From: Actinomycetes bacterium
GTDB taxonomy: Bacteria; Actinomycetota; Acidimicrobiia; Spongiisociales; UBA5794
Direction: 5' to 3'
Length of the DNA stretch: 52,455 nucleotides
Assembly (NCBI GenBank): GCA_023336815.1
Contig: JAMBLJ010000065.1
Coordinates: 1 to 52,455 of the forward strand
This document shows, one piece after another, positions 1 to 7,785 of the stretch. The notes under the pieces were generated by a model that saw only the letters and a program-made list of their open reading frames with translations, was not told the DNA's origin and searched no databases. The position numbers and the translations under genes were made by a program. Numbering within the stretch: the first letter of the stretch is position 1; every line of letters starts with the position of its first letter.

Positions 1-455
1 GACACCGATGACTCGTCTGCACTCGAGTCCGGTACACCAACTGAGTCGAGGGACCGTTGGGTCTCAGGTGAACCGTCGGTCGTGAAAAAGTCCGTCACGT
101 ACCACTCCGCCAACGCCACGGACCGCCAGTGGACCTCACTTCCAACGTCCCGTGGCTGGGCTGCCATCAGATCAGCCTCGGAAACGACGACGCCGGACAC
201 AGGTCCCGGAACTGAGGGAGCAGCCGTTGTCACATGGGCTGTGGACTCCGTTGGCGTCTGAGCGGTGGGTTGCGGTTGGGGTTGGGGTTGGGCCGCTCCG
301 CCAAGGAACCGGGACCCGAAGAAGAGAACGACGATGGCGCCAACCACGCCGAAAACCAGGTACACCCTTCGATCGACACCAGCTGGCTGTTCTGCCATCA
401 AGGACGACCAGGGTATCTGCTCGAATTCCTCTGTATCCAGTAGCTGTTCATCCAT
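1..455 (-). CDS. Single-pass membrane protein, C-terminally truncated by the window edge
   Basis: This open frame is absent from the ORF track because it runs off the left edge without a stop. It reads MDEQLLDTEEFEQIPWSSLM, then one hydrophobic segment at about residues 32-50 (VYLVFGVVGAIVVLFFG), then a Gln/Pro/Thr-rich linker (QPQPQPQPT). The outer part contains RSVALAEWYVTDFFTTDGSP. Its ATG lies inside the end of the LysM gene (ATGGATGA, 8-bp overlap), which implies translational coupling. The layout of a short cytoplasmic tail, one TM helix, a linker and an extracytoplasmic domain, with LAEWYVTDFF followed by a DGSPE-like turn, is reminiscent of TcpC/VirB8-like conjugation proteins. That resemblance is weak and is inference only. 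I do not recognise the family with confidence. Confidence 0.7.
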   Translation of the reverse strand, partial: MDEQLLDTEEFEQIPWSSLMAEQPAGVDRRVYLVFGVVGAIVVLFFGSRFLGGAAQPQPQPQPTAQTPTESTAHVTTAAPSVPGPVSGVVVSEADLMAAQPRDVGSEVHWRSVALAEWYVTDFFTTDGSPETQRSLDSVGVPDSSADESSV

Positions 456-963
456 GGGTGCCTCCGGGTATCGCAAGAACCTGTCCGGGAAGAATGAGAT
501 CGGGATCGGGACCGATAACGGTCGTATTGGCCTCGTAGATGGACCGCCAGAAGACCGACACTTCGGAACCGGACGGCACGACTCCGGACTGCGCGAGGCG
601 CTCCCTTGCGATGGCCCACAGCGAATCACCTGCCACAACGGTGTACGCGGTTGGTCCGGAGGACGACGAGAACAAGAACCGCCCTGGCCAGGACACGAGC
701 GAAGCCGATACTTCACCGGGATCATTCGTCGTGAGTACGATTCGTTCACTCGGCGGCGGAGTAACGGCTACAACTCGAGACGGCCGCACCATACCGACGA
801 GAAGCACTGCGGTGACCACTATCGCCGCAAGACGGGCAAGTGTGGGGGAAAGCAGTGACAGCACACGGACCGTAGCCCGAAGAATCGGTAGGACTTCAGA
901 CAGAGCGAATGAGAGTGCGGAGAGACCGACGACGGACCAGGCGAGGACAAGAGCGGGACTCAT
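448..963 (-). CDS. LysM domain membrane protein
   Basis: 171 aa. The N-terminal half has two hydrophobic stretches (about residues 4-30 and 40-58). A short linker leads to a C-terminal LysM motif (YTVVAGDSLWAIARERL ... LILPGQVLAIP), the fold that binds N-acetylglucosamine-containing glycans such as peptidoglycan. An insertion between the two LysM helices (GVVPSGSEVSVFWRSIYEAN) is typical of actinobacterial LysM proteins. The protein is probably membrane anchored with LysM outside. It is the upstream partner of the truncated gene at the left edge and overlaps it by 8 bp, so the pair likely works together at the envelope. The GTG/ATG start choice at the 5' end is not certain. Confidence 0.8.
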   Translation of the reverse strand: MSPALVLAWSVVGLSALSFALSEVLPILRATVRVLSLLSPTLARLAAIVVTAVLLVGMVRPSRVVAVTPPPSERIVLTTNDPGEVSASLVSWPGRFLFSSSSGPTAYTVVAGDSLWAIARERLAQSGVVPSGSEVSVFWRSIYEANTTVIGPDPDLILPGQVLAIPGGTHG

Positions 964-1012
964 GGCGCCAACATGTCAGGACACCAGACCTAATGCAATG
1001 GGTCCGTTCTAG

Positions 1013-2428
1013 CTACCTGGCGAAGAGTTTCGCGACCTGCTGTGTGTCGTACATTCCGTCTTCGACGGCTCGATCGCTCTCCACCACGCGTTCATGGAGT
1101 TTCGCGACCATGTGAGATGGAAGTTTGCACACGAAATACGTGAGACCGTTGGTTCGTGTGTAGCTGAGAGACCCGCCCATACCAACGGTGAGACTCCTCG
1201 CTATCGCAAGACCGAGACCAACACTTCCCTGGAGCAACGGCTCGTCACCTTCGTGCATGTATCGCTCGAAGAGGTTCTCGATGATCTCGTCAGGAACACC
1301 AGGACCGTCATCCATCACGAACACCGAAACCATTCCAGCTCCGTGTTCCGCGAAAACATCGATATTCGAGCCGCCGTGGTGTGCGGCGTTCGACAGGAGT
1401 GTTCGCATGATCTGTTCGAACCGTTTCGCATCTGCCTCGGCACTGAACCCCGATGATGAGACCGTGATATCAACCCCGGAACGGATATACGGCTCCACGA
1501 TCCGCGTGATAATCGGATCGATATCGATATCGGTAACTTCGAATGCGACTTTGCCGGTCTCGATCTGGCCCGCGGTGATCAGGTCGTCCACCATCCGAGA
1601 CAGCTCTCCGGCTTCGGTGATGATATGCCCCGTGAGTTCGGACGCCATGTTCGGGTCCTCGAATCCGGACTCGTCCAGCGCGAGAGCGAAGCCGTAGATA
1701 CCGGTGAGGGGTGTTCTGAGTTCATGCGACAGATTCGTCACGAACTCGTCCTTCTGTGCGTTCATCTGCATTTGATGGTCCAGCTCAGCATGGAGTTGTT
1801 CTCGCTCGCGACGCCGGCGGAAGACACGACGGAACAACAACATCGCCCCGATTGGAATCACGACAACGACGAGGAAACGCACCGCATCGGTGACCTGGAC
1901 GACGCTCTCTGCTGCGATTGCCACCTCACCGATTCGCGAATCTCTGATATCGAGAAGATCGACCACGATCGCGTCGTACGCAGCGGGGGGAACACTCTGG
2001 ACACGCGATGTTGCTCCATCTGCCGGCTCACTGAGAGCTGCGATCGTCTTCCTGGATTCCTCGATGAACGCCGCACTCGACCGGGTCACCGCATCCTGTT
2101 CAGCATCATCGAGCCGCGATACGAGGCGGTTAGCACGGAGCTGGAACTCGCTCGTAATGCCGTTGAGGGAATCAACCGCCTCCGACACGACGGACATATC
2201 GTAGAGACCACCAACACGGCCGTCCTCAAGGATCAGTGCCTGCGTCGTGGCATTGCGAACAGCCGAGACTGCGCTGAGTGTCTCTTCGGCCATGATCGCA
2301 ACCTGGCCAGCTTTCCCGACCTCGGTCGACCCCTGCTCTGTGGCTTGAATCGACACGAACACGAGCATGAGGACGAGGGCACCAGCAATCGCGAGCACAC
2401 TAAGGGTGCTTGCAATCAGGCGCCGCAT
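1013..2428 (-). CDS. Membrane sensor histidine kinase
   Basis: The ORF track begins 25 codons earlier, but the ATG at 2428 has a strong Shine-Dalgarno (GGGAGGACAAC before ATG) and starts directly on a TM helix (MRRLIASTLSVLAIAGALVL). From that start: TM1 about 5-27, an extracytoplasmic helical sensor of about 150 residues, TM2 about 184-200, then an HK catalytic core. The H-box is FVTNLSHELRTPLTGI with His at about residue 235. The N-box is LLSNAAHHGG, and the ATP-lid motifs are DDGPGVP and GSVGLGLA. No response regulator is adjacent, so it is an orphan kinase. The sensor domain resembles four-helix chemoreceptor-type bundles, but the ligand is unknown. Confidence 0.88.
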   Translation of the reverse strand: MRRLIASTLSVLAIAGALVLMLVFVSIQATEQGSTEVGKAGQVAIMAEETLSAVSAVRNATTQALILEDGRVGGLYDMSVVSEAVDSLNGITSEFQLRANRLVSRLDDAEQDAVTRSSAAFIEESRKTIAALSEPADGATSRVQSVPPAAYDAIVVDLLDIRDSRIGEVAIAAESVVQVTDAVRFLVVVVIPIGAMLLFRRVFRRRREREQLHAELDHQMQMNAQKDEFVTNLSHELRTPLTGIYGFALALDESGFEDPNMASELTGHIITEAGELSRMVDDLITAGQIETGKVAFEVTDIDIDPIITRIVEPYIRSGVDITVSSSGFSAEADAKRFEQIMRTLLSNAAHHGGSNIDVFAEHGAGMVSVFVMDDGPGVPDEIIENLFERYMHEGDEPLLQGSVGLGLAIARSLTVGMGGSLSYTRTNGLTYFVCKLPSHMVAKLHERVVESDRAVEDGMYDTQQVAKLFAR

Positions 2429-2527
2429 GTTGTCCTCCCGTTGGAGCTTTCGATACTTGTCGGCACGGCAGCCTTCAGTCTTGAGAGCCAGGTTCAAGAA
2501 CAACCGTCGAATTGCCGATAAGGGCGA

Positions 2528-3496
2528 ATGCGTCGCCTGACCCTTCGATTCACGCTTGTATACGCCATTCTCGTGGTCCTGTTCGCCGCGGTCACGGTTC
2601 CCGTATCAGCCGCGGAAAGCATCGAGTCAATTCAAGCCAAGATCGCACAGACCGTTGAGCGCGCCGAGGCGGACATGCAGAGCGTTCTCAATCGCTTCAC
2701 CGTTGACGCTATCGATGCCACAAGCCAGGGTGAACTCGCATCGCTCCGCTCACGAGCACACAACGACATCACCTCGATACACAACACAGCGATCAATCGA
2801 CTCGATGGCTTCCTGACCGTCTATCCGGAAGAGGTCGCGGGCGAGGTTGCTCAGGCTCAGAATCGCGTCGCAAGCGCCGCGAGCGGCGCCCATGGTGAGA
2901 TCGACGCTATCGCTCAACAGATCGCGCCGACCCTGCCTCCCGACGTCGAACCGACAACAACTGTGCCCGCCACCACTACGACGGCTACGACAACGACCAC
3001 GATCGCCCCGACAACCACGACTGTGCCCCGCACAACGACGACAACTGCTGCCACAACGACAACGACTGCTACTACCGATGGATCCACGACCACTACGACC
3101 TCAGCGCCCACAACGACAACAACACCCGCCGCGAGCGTTACTCCACCACCGCCGTACGGCACCGACCAGCCACCCACGGGTGGTACCCCCGATGCGATGC
3201 CGGCAACAGCGGTGTTCGACGATTCGAGTCGCTCATCCCTCAGTTTCGCCGAGGCCATGCGTGCCGACAGCGCCATGATGACAGGAAGCCTCGTTGAAGG
3301 AATGTCAGTCGTTCTTCCCCCATCCGTCGCGACTGCCGTGTTGTCTCTTCCGATAGTCATCGAGATCATTCTCGGAACTCTGTTCGATAGCGCGCAGTCG
3401 CTGTTCGTTCCTGTACTGATACTCGTAGCCGCCGGGCTCATCCTTTTCTGGCGGGAGAACAGATCGAGGGCGGTTGTTGCTCGCCAGCGGGCGTAA
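2528..3496 (+). CDS. Exported protein with Thr-rich linker and C-terminal membrane anchor
   Basis: 322 aa, unknown family. A signal peptide (LVYAILVVLFAAVTVPVSA) is followed by a helical region at about 30-135 rich in Ala, Glu and Gln. A long Thr/Pro-dominated linker (runs of TTTTT and TTTVP, about 140-205) and a low-complexity stretch come next. The C-terminus has two hydrophobic segments (AVLSLPIVIEIILGTLF and FVPVLILVAAGLILFW) before a basic tail. This looks like a surface protein tethered at its C-terminus. It is transcribed divergently from the histidine kinase with about 100 bp between starts, so it could be part of that kinase's output or a cell-wall component. No enzymatic motif is visible. 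Confidence 0.75.
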   Translation: MRRLTLRFTLVYAILVVLFAAVTVPVSAAESIESIQAKIAQTVERAEADMQSVLNRFTVDAIDATSQGELASLRSRAHNDITSIHNTAINRLDGFLTVYPEEVAGEVAQAQNRVASAASGAHGEIDAIAQQIAPTLPPDVEPTTTVPATTTTATTTTTIAPTTTTVPRTTTTTAATTTTTATTDGSTTTTTSAPTTTTTPAASVTPPPPYGTDQPPTGGTPDAMPATAVFDDSSRSSLSFAEAMRADSAMMTGSLVEGMSVVLPPSVATAVLSLPIVIEIILGTLFDSAQSLFVPVLILVAAGLILFWRENRSRAVVARQRA

Positions 3497-3499
3497 CGA

Positions 3500-3521
3500 C
3501 GGCGGTGGTTATCAGCCGCCG
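3500..3521. terminator. Weak bidirectional hairpin between convergent genes
   Basis: CGGCGG, a 10-nt loop and CCGCCG lie between the stop at 3496 and the end of moaA, whose last Gly codons form one arm. There is no T-tract, so this is only terminator-like. Confidence 0.35.
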
Positions 3522-4513
3522 ATATAGCTCATCTCGACCCTTGGAAAATCAAGTGGGGCAGCACCACGGAGTTCGGAGTAACGATCATCACGCGCTGCCC
3601 AGACACCGAGCAGGATCTCGGCGAGATCATCATCGGAGGCACCTGTACGCATCGGCAACTTGAAGTCGGTGCCACTCGATGCGAACAGACAGGTGTACAC
3701 CGTGCCGTCCGCGGCAAGTCTCAGTCTTGAGCAGTCGCCACAGAACGGTTCAGAAACAGAAGAGATGAAACCGATCTCGCCCTGGCCATCTTCGAAGCGG
3801 TAACGACTCGCGACTTCGCCCCGATATGCCTGTCCCACCGCAACGATCGGCCATTTCTGAGCGATCTGCGTGAGGAGGTCTGCTGAACGCACGACCTCGT
3901 CGGACTTCCACGAGTTCGTAGTTCCGACATCCATGTACTCGATGAATCTGACCGTATGACCGGTTCCTCTGAAATGCTCTATCAGGGGAATGATCTGGCT
4001 TTCGTTCCACCCGCGCCGTACAACCGTATTGATCTTGATCGGTCCAAGACCTGCGTCAGACGCGACATCGATCGCGTCGAGGATCGTGTCGACCGACACA
4101 TCGGTATCGATCATTGCACGGACAACCTTGTCATCGATGCCGTCGAGACTCACCGTCACCCGATCGAGGCCTGCATCAGCAAGAGCGTTCGCTTGTTTCC
4201 CAAGCAACTGACCATTTGTCGTCATCGCGAGATCACCGATCCCGTCGATGTCGCTCAGCTCTTGCACGAGTTTCTCGATCTCACGACGGAGCAGCGGCTC
4301 GCCACCCGTGAGTCGGATCTTCGCGACTCCGAATTCAGCGGCGATTCTGGCGAAGCGTGCGATTTCGCCATACGTCAGGATCTCGGAACGCGCGAGGTAT
4401 TCGTGGTCGTCGTAGATCTCGCGGGGCATGCAGTAGGTACACCGGAACGAACATCGATCGGTGACCGAGATACGAAGATCCCGCATCGGGCGGTTGAGGG
4501 TGTCAGCCTGCAT
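3512..4513 (-). CDS. moaA: GTP 3',8-cyclase MoaA
   Basis: Radical-SAM enzyme that converts GTP to 3',8-cyclo-7,8-dihydro-GTP, the first step of molybdenum cofactor synthesis. The N-terminal cluster motif CSFRCTYC gives Cys at about residues 21, 25 and 28. LTGGEPLLR is the SAM-binding GGEP motif. The C-terminal cluster is supplied by EPFCGDCSRLRL and a later TVYTC. The protein ends in the functional Gly-Gly tail (YIGG). The track starts one codon earlier at a GTG, but the adjacent ATG at 4513 is preferred. It is the last gene of the pterin operon, 46 bp downstream of folKE. Both enzymes consume GTP. No other moa gene is in the window. Confidence 0.95.
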   Translation of the reverse strand: MQADTLNRPMRDLRISVTDRCSFRCTYCMPREIYDDHEYLARSEILTYGEIARFARIAAEFGVAKIRLTGGEPLLRREIEKLVQELSDIDGIGDLAMTTNGQLLGKQANALADAGLDRVTVSLDGIDDKVVRAMIDTDVSVDTILDAIDVASDAGLGPIKINTVVRRGWNESQIIPLIEHFRGTGHTVRFIEYMDVGTTNSWKSDEVVRSADLLTQIAQKWPIVAVGQAYRGEVASRYRFEDGQGEIGFISSVSEPFCGDCSRLRLAADGTVYTCLFASSGTDFKLPMRTGASDDDLAEILLGVWAARDDRYSELRGAAPLDFPRVEMSYIGG

Positions 4514-4559
4514 CACGTAACGGTAGCGGTGTCAGACACGTGCCGTTCCGAGGATCTCT

Positions 4560-5696
4560 TTAGTTCGTGAAGTTGAGGAACTCGTTGCGGGTGAGCGCAT
4601 CGGTCTTGAACGTACCACGCATTGCACTGGTGATCATGTTGCTTTCCTGTTTCTGGACACCACGCATCATCATGCACAGGTGTTTCCCTTCCATCACGAC
4701 GCCAACGCCATACGGATCGAGAATGTCCGACATAGCGTCGGCTACCTGGTTGGTGAGGCGTTCTTGAACCTGCAGTCTCCTGGCGAAGACGTCCACGATT
4801 CGAGCGATCTTCGACAGACCGATGATCTTTCCCTTCGGAAGGTAGGCAACCGTTGCCTTGCCGAAGAATGGAAGCATGTGGTGCTCGCACATCGAGTAGT
4901 ACTCGACATCGCGAACAACAACCATCTCTGAGGCACCCTCTGCGTCGAAGATTGCATCGTTGACGACCTCATCGAGGGACGTTGTGTAACCACTCGTCAA
5001 GAAGTCCATCGCCTTTGCGACACGAAGCGGCGTGCGTGCAAGTCCCTCACGGTCGGGGTCTTCTCCGATCTCGATCAGCTGGTCGCGTACGATGGATTCG
5101 AGCCGGGGTGCATACATCCCTTCGGTGTCGTCGAAGTCTTCGGCCCCTCGTGCTGTGTACGGGGTACTGAGTTTGATAGCCATGGTGGGAAATCCCTCCG
5201 GTTGGTGGGCTGAAAGTTCATCGGCGATCACGGACGCCGTTTTTCCTGTTGACGGGTGCACCCAACGGGGAGCAACGTCAGCGACGGGGACAGCAACGTG
5301 CAGTTGGTTCTCGAGATCGGGATCGGGAAGACTCCACCCGTCGTACTCCTTCACGACATCGGCGTACAACACGATGTCCAGATCGATGGTTCGTGGGGCG
5401 TTGCGGTCATCAGAGCGAACCCGGCCGAGTTGATCCTCGATCGTGTGCAGCTCGGAGCGAAGCTCCTCCGGACTGAGGTCGGTAGTGACCAGCGCCGCCG
5501 CGTTGAAGAAATCAGGTGCGTCGTCCGGCCCACCGACCGATGGACTCTCGTAGCAATCGCTCACCGCCCGGACGTGGATCCTGGGGTGTCTGCGCATACG
5601 TCGGATCGACTCAGGCAGACACCGTTCCTTGTCAAGGTTCGATCCAGCAAGAATCACCGCTGTTACCGATGGGGCTACGATGCCCATGTCCTTCAC
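4560..5696 (-). CDS. folKE: Bifunctional HPPK-GTP cyclohydrolase I fusion (FolK-FolE)
   Basis: 378 aa in one frame. Residues about 10-165 are hydroxymethyldihydropterin pyrophosphokinase: [19 protein letters not shown], and [10 protein letters not shown] with its two metal-binding Asp. Residues about 172-378 are GTP cyclohydrolase [13 protein letters not shown], the zinc site MCEHHMLPF (Cys270, His273) and KHLCMMMRG (Cys341). Together they make the first (FolE) and the pyrophosphokinase (FolK) steps of dihydrofolate synthesis. A folKE fusion is known from Lactococcus lactis. It begins with GTG 9 bp after folB; an ATG three codons in is the alternative but its SD would be too close. An internal ATG at codon 172 has its own SD (separate entry), so free FolE may also be made. 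Confidence 0.92.
   Translation of the reverse strand: MKDMGIVAPSVTAVILAGSNLDKERCLPESIRRMRRHPRIHVRAVSDCYESPSVGGPDDAPDFFNAAALVTTDLSPEELRSELHTIEDQLGRVRSDDRNAPRTIDLDIVLYADVVKEYDGWSLPDPDLENQLHVAVPVADVAPRWVHPSTGKTASVIADELSAHQPEGFPTMAIKLSTPYTARGAEDFDDTEGMYAPRLESIVRDQLIEIGEDPDREGLARTPLRVAKAMDFLTSGYTTSLDEVVNDAIFDAEGASEMVVVRDVEYYSMCEHHMLPFFGKATVAYLPKGKIIGLSKIARIVDVFARRLQVQERLTNQVADAMSDILDPYGVGVVMEGKHLCMMMRGVQKQESNMITSAMRGTFKTDALTRNEFLNFTN
5181..5199 (-). promoter_or_regulatory. Internal ribosome binding site and ATG for stand-alone FolE
   Basis: On the minus strand GGAGGGATTTCCCACCATG lies in frame inside folKE at the exact domain junction. GGAGGG occupies 5194-5199 and the ATG starts at 5183. Initiation here would yield 207 residues of complete GTP cyclohydrolase I (MAIKLSTPY onward). 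The SD codes for Pro-Glu-Gly of the linker. It may be the fossil of a once separate folE start or a working second start. Confidence 0.6.
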
Positions 5697-5705
5697 CGCA
5701 CTCTC

Positions 5706-6071
5706 TTACGTTGAGGAATCAACACGCGAACGCATGATGCTGATTCCCACTGATTCAGCGTGACGCAGCGCACCGGGTTTTTCAACCGTCACTTCGACTT
5801 CGTTGACCCGTTCGTCACCTAGACAGATGTCAGCGATCTCCTGGACGAGACGTTCAACGAGCATTGGCTCACCTTCTTCGATATGCGTGATTATCCGCTT
5901 GGTGATGGTGCGATAGTTAACGGCGTCGTCGATGTTGTCGGATCGAGCGGCACGGGATGTGTCAACGTACATTTCCACGTTCACACGGATGTTCTGTTCG
6001 TTGATCCGCTCATCAGGTTTGATACCGATGATTCCCGGAACCACGAGGTCCTTTATGAGTATGCGATCCAT
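5706..6071 (-). CDS. folB: Dihydroneopterin aldolase
   Basis: 121 aa, the normal family length. It cleaves 7,8-dihydroneopterin to 6-hydroxymethyl-7,8-dihydropterin, the substrate of the FolK domain encoded next. Diagnostic features are the start MDRILIKDLVVPGIIGIKPDER, with the conserved G-x-x-x-x-E region at the active site, and VNYRTITKRI followed by MLVERLVQEIA. The C-terminal VTVEKPGALRHAESVGISI holds the conserved Lys-Pro. It lies between the PTR1-like reductase and folKE in the same direction, with only 9 bp to the folKE start. Confidence 0.94.
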   Translation of the reverse strand: MDRILIKDLVVPGIIGIKPDERINEQNIRVNVEMYVDTSRAARSDNIDDAVNYRTITKRIITHIEEGEPMLVERLVQEIADICLGDERVNEVEVTVEKPGALRHAESVGISIMRSRVDSST

Positions 6072-6130
6072 GGGGGGAAGATACTCAGGTGCACGTCTGG
6101 CAATGACGCGCGGTCTGTCGGTGCGACAAC

Positions 6131-6871
6131 TCAGGCGAGGTGCGCGCCACCATCGAGCCGAATTATCTCACCTGTGACGAAGTCATTTCTCGCCAGGTAC
6201 ACAACGGTATCGGCAACGACGTCTGCCCCACCGGCCCGTGCAAGAGGAAGCTCGGCTGCAAGCGCGCTGAGATACTCCTCCGATTCACCCGGTGGAGGAA
6301 GGATCACACCAAGCGCCACGGCGTTGACTCGAATATGCGGAGCAAGCGCGAGTGCAGCCGCCTTGGTGAGGGTGTCGACACCGCCCTTGGCGATCACGTA
6401 CGACAGATGCTGGAGGTATGGCCTGTCGGTTTTCATATCGGTCACGTTGACCACGGCACCCATCTTCTCCTTATCCATACGTTCAGCGAAGGCCTGCGTG
6501 AGGAAGATCGGTGACCCAAGCGTGAGATCCATCGTCCTGCGCCAGGCATCGACGGACACATCCTGGAGGGTGTCCGTTGGAAAGCCAGATGCGCTGTTGA
6601 CAAGAACCGACACAGGACCGAGCGCCTCGATGGCGGCATCGACGATCGAGCCAGCTGTTCTGGGATCGGAGAGGTCACCCGAACCGACGGCAGCCGTGCC
6701 ACCCGATGCGATTATCTCATCCCTGAGCTGGGCGGCCGGTCCCTCGGAACGGTTGTAGTGGATGTACACGTTCGCCCCTTCCCTAGCCAGGGCGAGGCTG
6801 ATAGCACGGCCAAGACGAACAGCTCCGCCGGTGACGATTGCGGTTCTACCATGAAGTTCCATGGTGGACAT
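6131..6871 (-). CDS. PTR1/FolM-like pteridine reductase (SDR family)
   Basis: 246 aa short-chain dehydrogenase. The dinucleotide motif is TGGAVRLGRA, the TGxxxRxG variant with Arg that marks NADPH-dependent pteridine reductases rather than the common TGxxxGxG. In place of the usual catalytic Ser there is an Asp (NVTDMK, Asp145), 13 residues before Tyr158, with Lys162 four later. This matches the Asp-13-Tyr-4-Lys spacing of Leishmania PTR1. As first gene of the folB-folKE-moaA operon it most likely reduces dihydropterin or dihydrofolate and may substitute for FolA. Substrate is inferred from motif and context. The start could also be the ATG three codons in. Confidence 0.82.
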   Translation of the reverse strand: MSTMELHGRTAIVTGGAVRLGRAISLALAREGANVYIHYNRSEGPAAQLRDEIIASGGTAAVGSGDLSDPRTAGSIVDAAIEALGPVSVLVNSASGFPTDTLQDVSVDAWRRTMDLTLGSPIFLTQAFAERMDKEKMGAVVNVTDMKTDRPYLQHLSYVIAKGGVDTLTKAAALALAPHIRVNAVALGVILPPPGESEEYLSALAAELPLARAGGADVVADTVVYLARNDFVTGEIIRLDGGAHLA

Positions 6872-6918
6872 CGTAGCGATGATGTTCTCTTCTACGGAGA
6901 CCGCCTAAGCTCTCGGGC

Positions 6919-7497
6919 GTGAGTAAAGAGGATCCCAAGCCAGGTCGTTGGATACTTCCTGTCGTCATCGTCGCGCTGATCGGCTTCACGTATGTCTTCG
7001 TGAACGCCCTTCCACCTGCCGACGTCTCGGCCTCATCGACCACGACCGTCCCAACCACCACATCCACCTCGGTGGCATCGACGACGACGTCGACACTCCC
7101 GACGGACATCTTGGCCTTCCTCGCGGAGGTTGACCGATTCGAGGCGACGGCTGCCGAACTCCTGGTTCTGCTGAATACAGTCAACGAACAGTGGGAGGCG
7201 AGGGAGATCACCCAGGAGGAGACACTCGCTGGATTCACTGAAGTCCACGATGGTGCACAAGACCTGGCGAACCAGGTCGCGGCAACAACGGTCCCGGATC
7301 CATTCTCGCCAGCATGGCCAGACACGATCACTGCCTCTCAGGACCTCGTCGTGAAGGCAGAGGCTGTCATTGAGGGACTCGAGGCACCCGATGACGGGAC
7401 CTTACGAAGGGAAGCCGTGCAGGCCTACAACGACTCATCGATCGCATTCGCCACGCAGATAGATGTCGTTCGGGGTCTCACTCCAAGTTCCGGATGA
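6919..7497 (+). CDS. Membrane-anchored protein with Thr/Ser-rich tether
   Basis: 192 aa with a GTG start. A short cytoplasmic N-terminus precedes one TM helix (WILPVVIVALIGFTYVFVNAL). A Ser/Thr-rich linker (TTTVPTTTSTSV) leads to a helical, acidic extracytoplasmic domain of about 130 residues with no Cys and no recognised motif. It is divergent from the pterin operon with 47 bp between starts. Its TGA overlaps the ATG of the next small membrane protein (ATGA), so the two are probably translated together. Family and function are not recognised. Confidence 0.7.
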   Translation: MSKEDPKPGRWILPVVIVALIGFTYVFVNALPPADVSASSTTTVPTTTSTSVASTTTSTLPTDILAFLAEVDRFEATAAELLVLLNTVNEQWEAREITQEETLAGFTEVHDGAQDLANQVAATTVPDPFSPAWPDTITASQDLVVKAEAVIEGLEAPDDGTLRREAVQAYNDSSIAFATQIDVVRGLTPSSG

Positions 7498-7646
7498 GCT
7501 GGGCGATGCTCCTTGGCATCGTGGGAGTACTCGGGATCGCAACCCTGATCGTCCTCCTCATACTCAAACTCCTGGCCCGCCGCGGTTGGCTCTACCTCGA
7601 CCGCGAAGAACCAGAAGACAGACAGCAGACAGCAGACGACAGATGA
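7494..7646 (+). CDS. Small single-TM protein ending inside a heptad repeat
   Basis: 50 codons, too short for the ORF track. MSWAMLLGIVGVLGIATLIV starts a TM helix that continues to LLILKLLARRGW, followed by a polar tail. The ATG overlaps the stop of the upstream gene (ATGA), which supports translation. The last ten or so codons (ending DRQQTADDR) are read from the 7-bp CAGA repeat array, and the stop TGA is itself part of a heptad. The repeat has evidently replaced or extended the original 3' end. Function unknown; probably a partner of the upstream anchored protein. Confidence 0.6.
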   Translation: MSWAMLLGIVGVLGIATLIVLLILKLLARRGWLYLDREEPEDRQQTADDR

Positions 7647-7781
7647 CAGAAAACAGAAAACAGAAAACAGAAAACAGACGAGGCCTGCCGACAGCTGCTA
7701 GCTGAAAGCTTCTTCCGCTAACGGCTTCTTCTGCTGATGTCTGCTGTCTGTCGTCTGCTGTCTGCTGTCTGCTGTCTGCCG
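7612..7781. repeat. Heptad inverted repeat, locus A (NNNCAGA / TCTGNNN)
   Basis: CAGA recurs at exactly 7-bp spacing ten times from 7612 to 7678, with variable triplets between (AGA, CAG, CAG, CGA, TGA, then AAA four times). The opposite arm has TCTG at 7740 and every 7 bp to 7775 (six copies), so the arms can pair. The spacer contains GCTGAAAGCTTCTTCCGCT. It separates convergent genes: the small TM protein and glnII. Confidence 0.9.
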
Positions 7782-7785
7782 ACCT

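Noticed and set aside
1625-2521. 298-aa plus-strand ORF
   Set aside because: It is antisense to the histidine kinase, whose H, N and G boxes are intact; the translation has no family features.
2914-3441. 175-aa minus ORF rich in Val
   Set aside because: Shadow of the Thr-rich linker of the 2528-3496 gene (ACN codons read as Val/Gly on the other strand).
7612-7781. CRISPR array
   Set aside because: Units are 7 bp, contiguous and inverted, with no 25-40 bp repeats or unique spacers and no cas gene.
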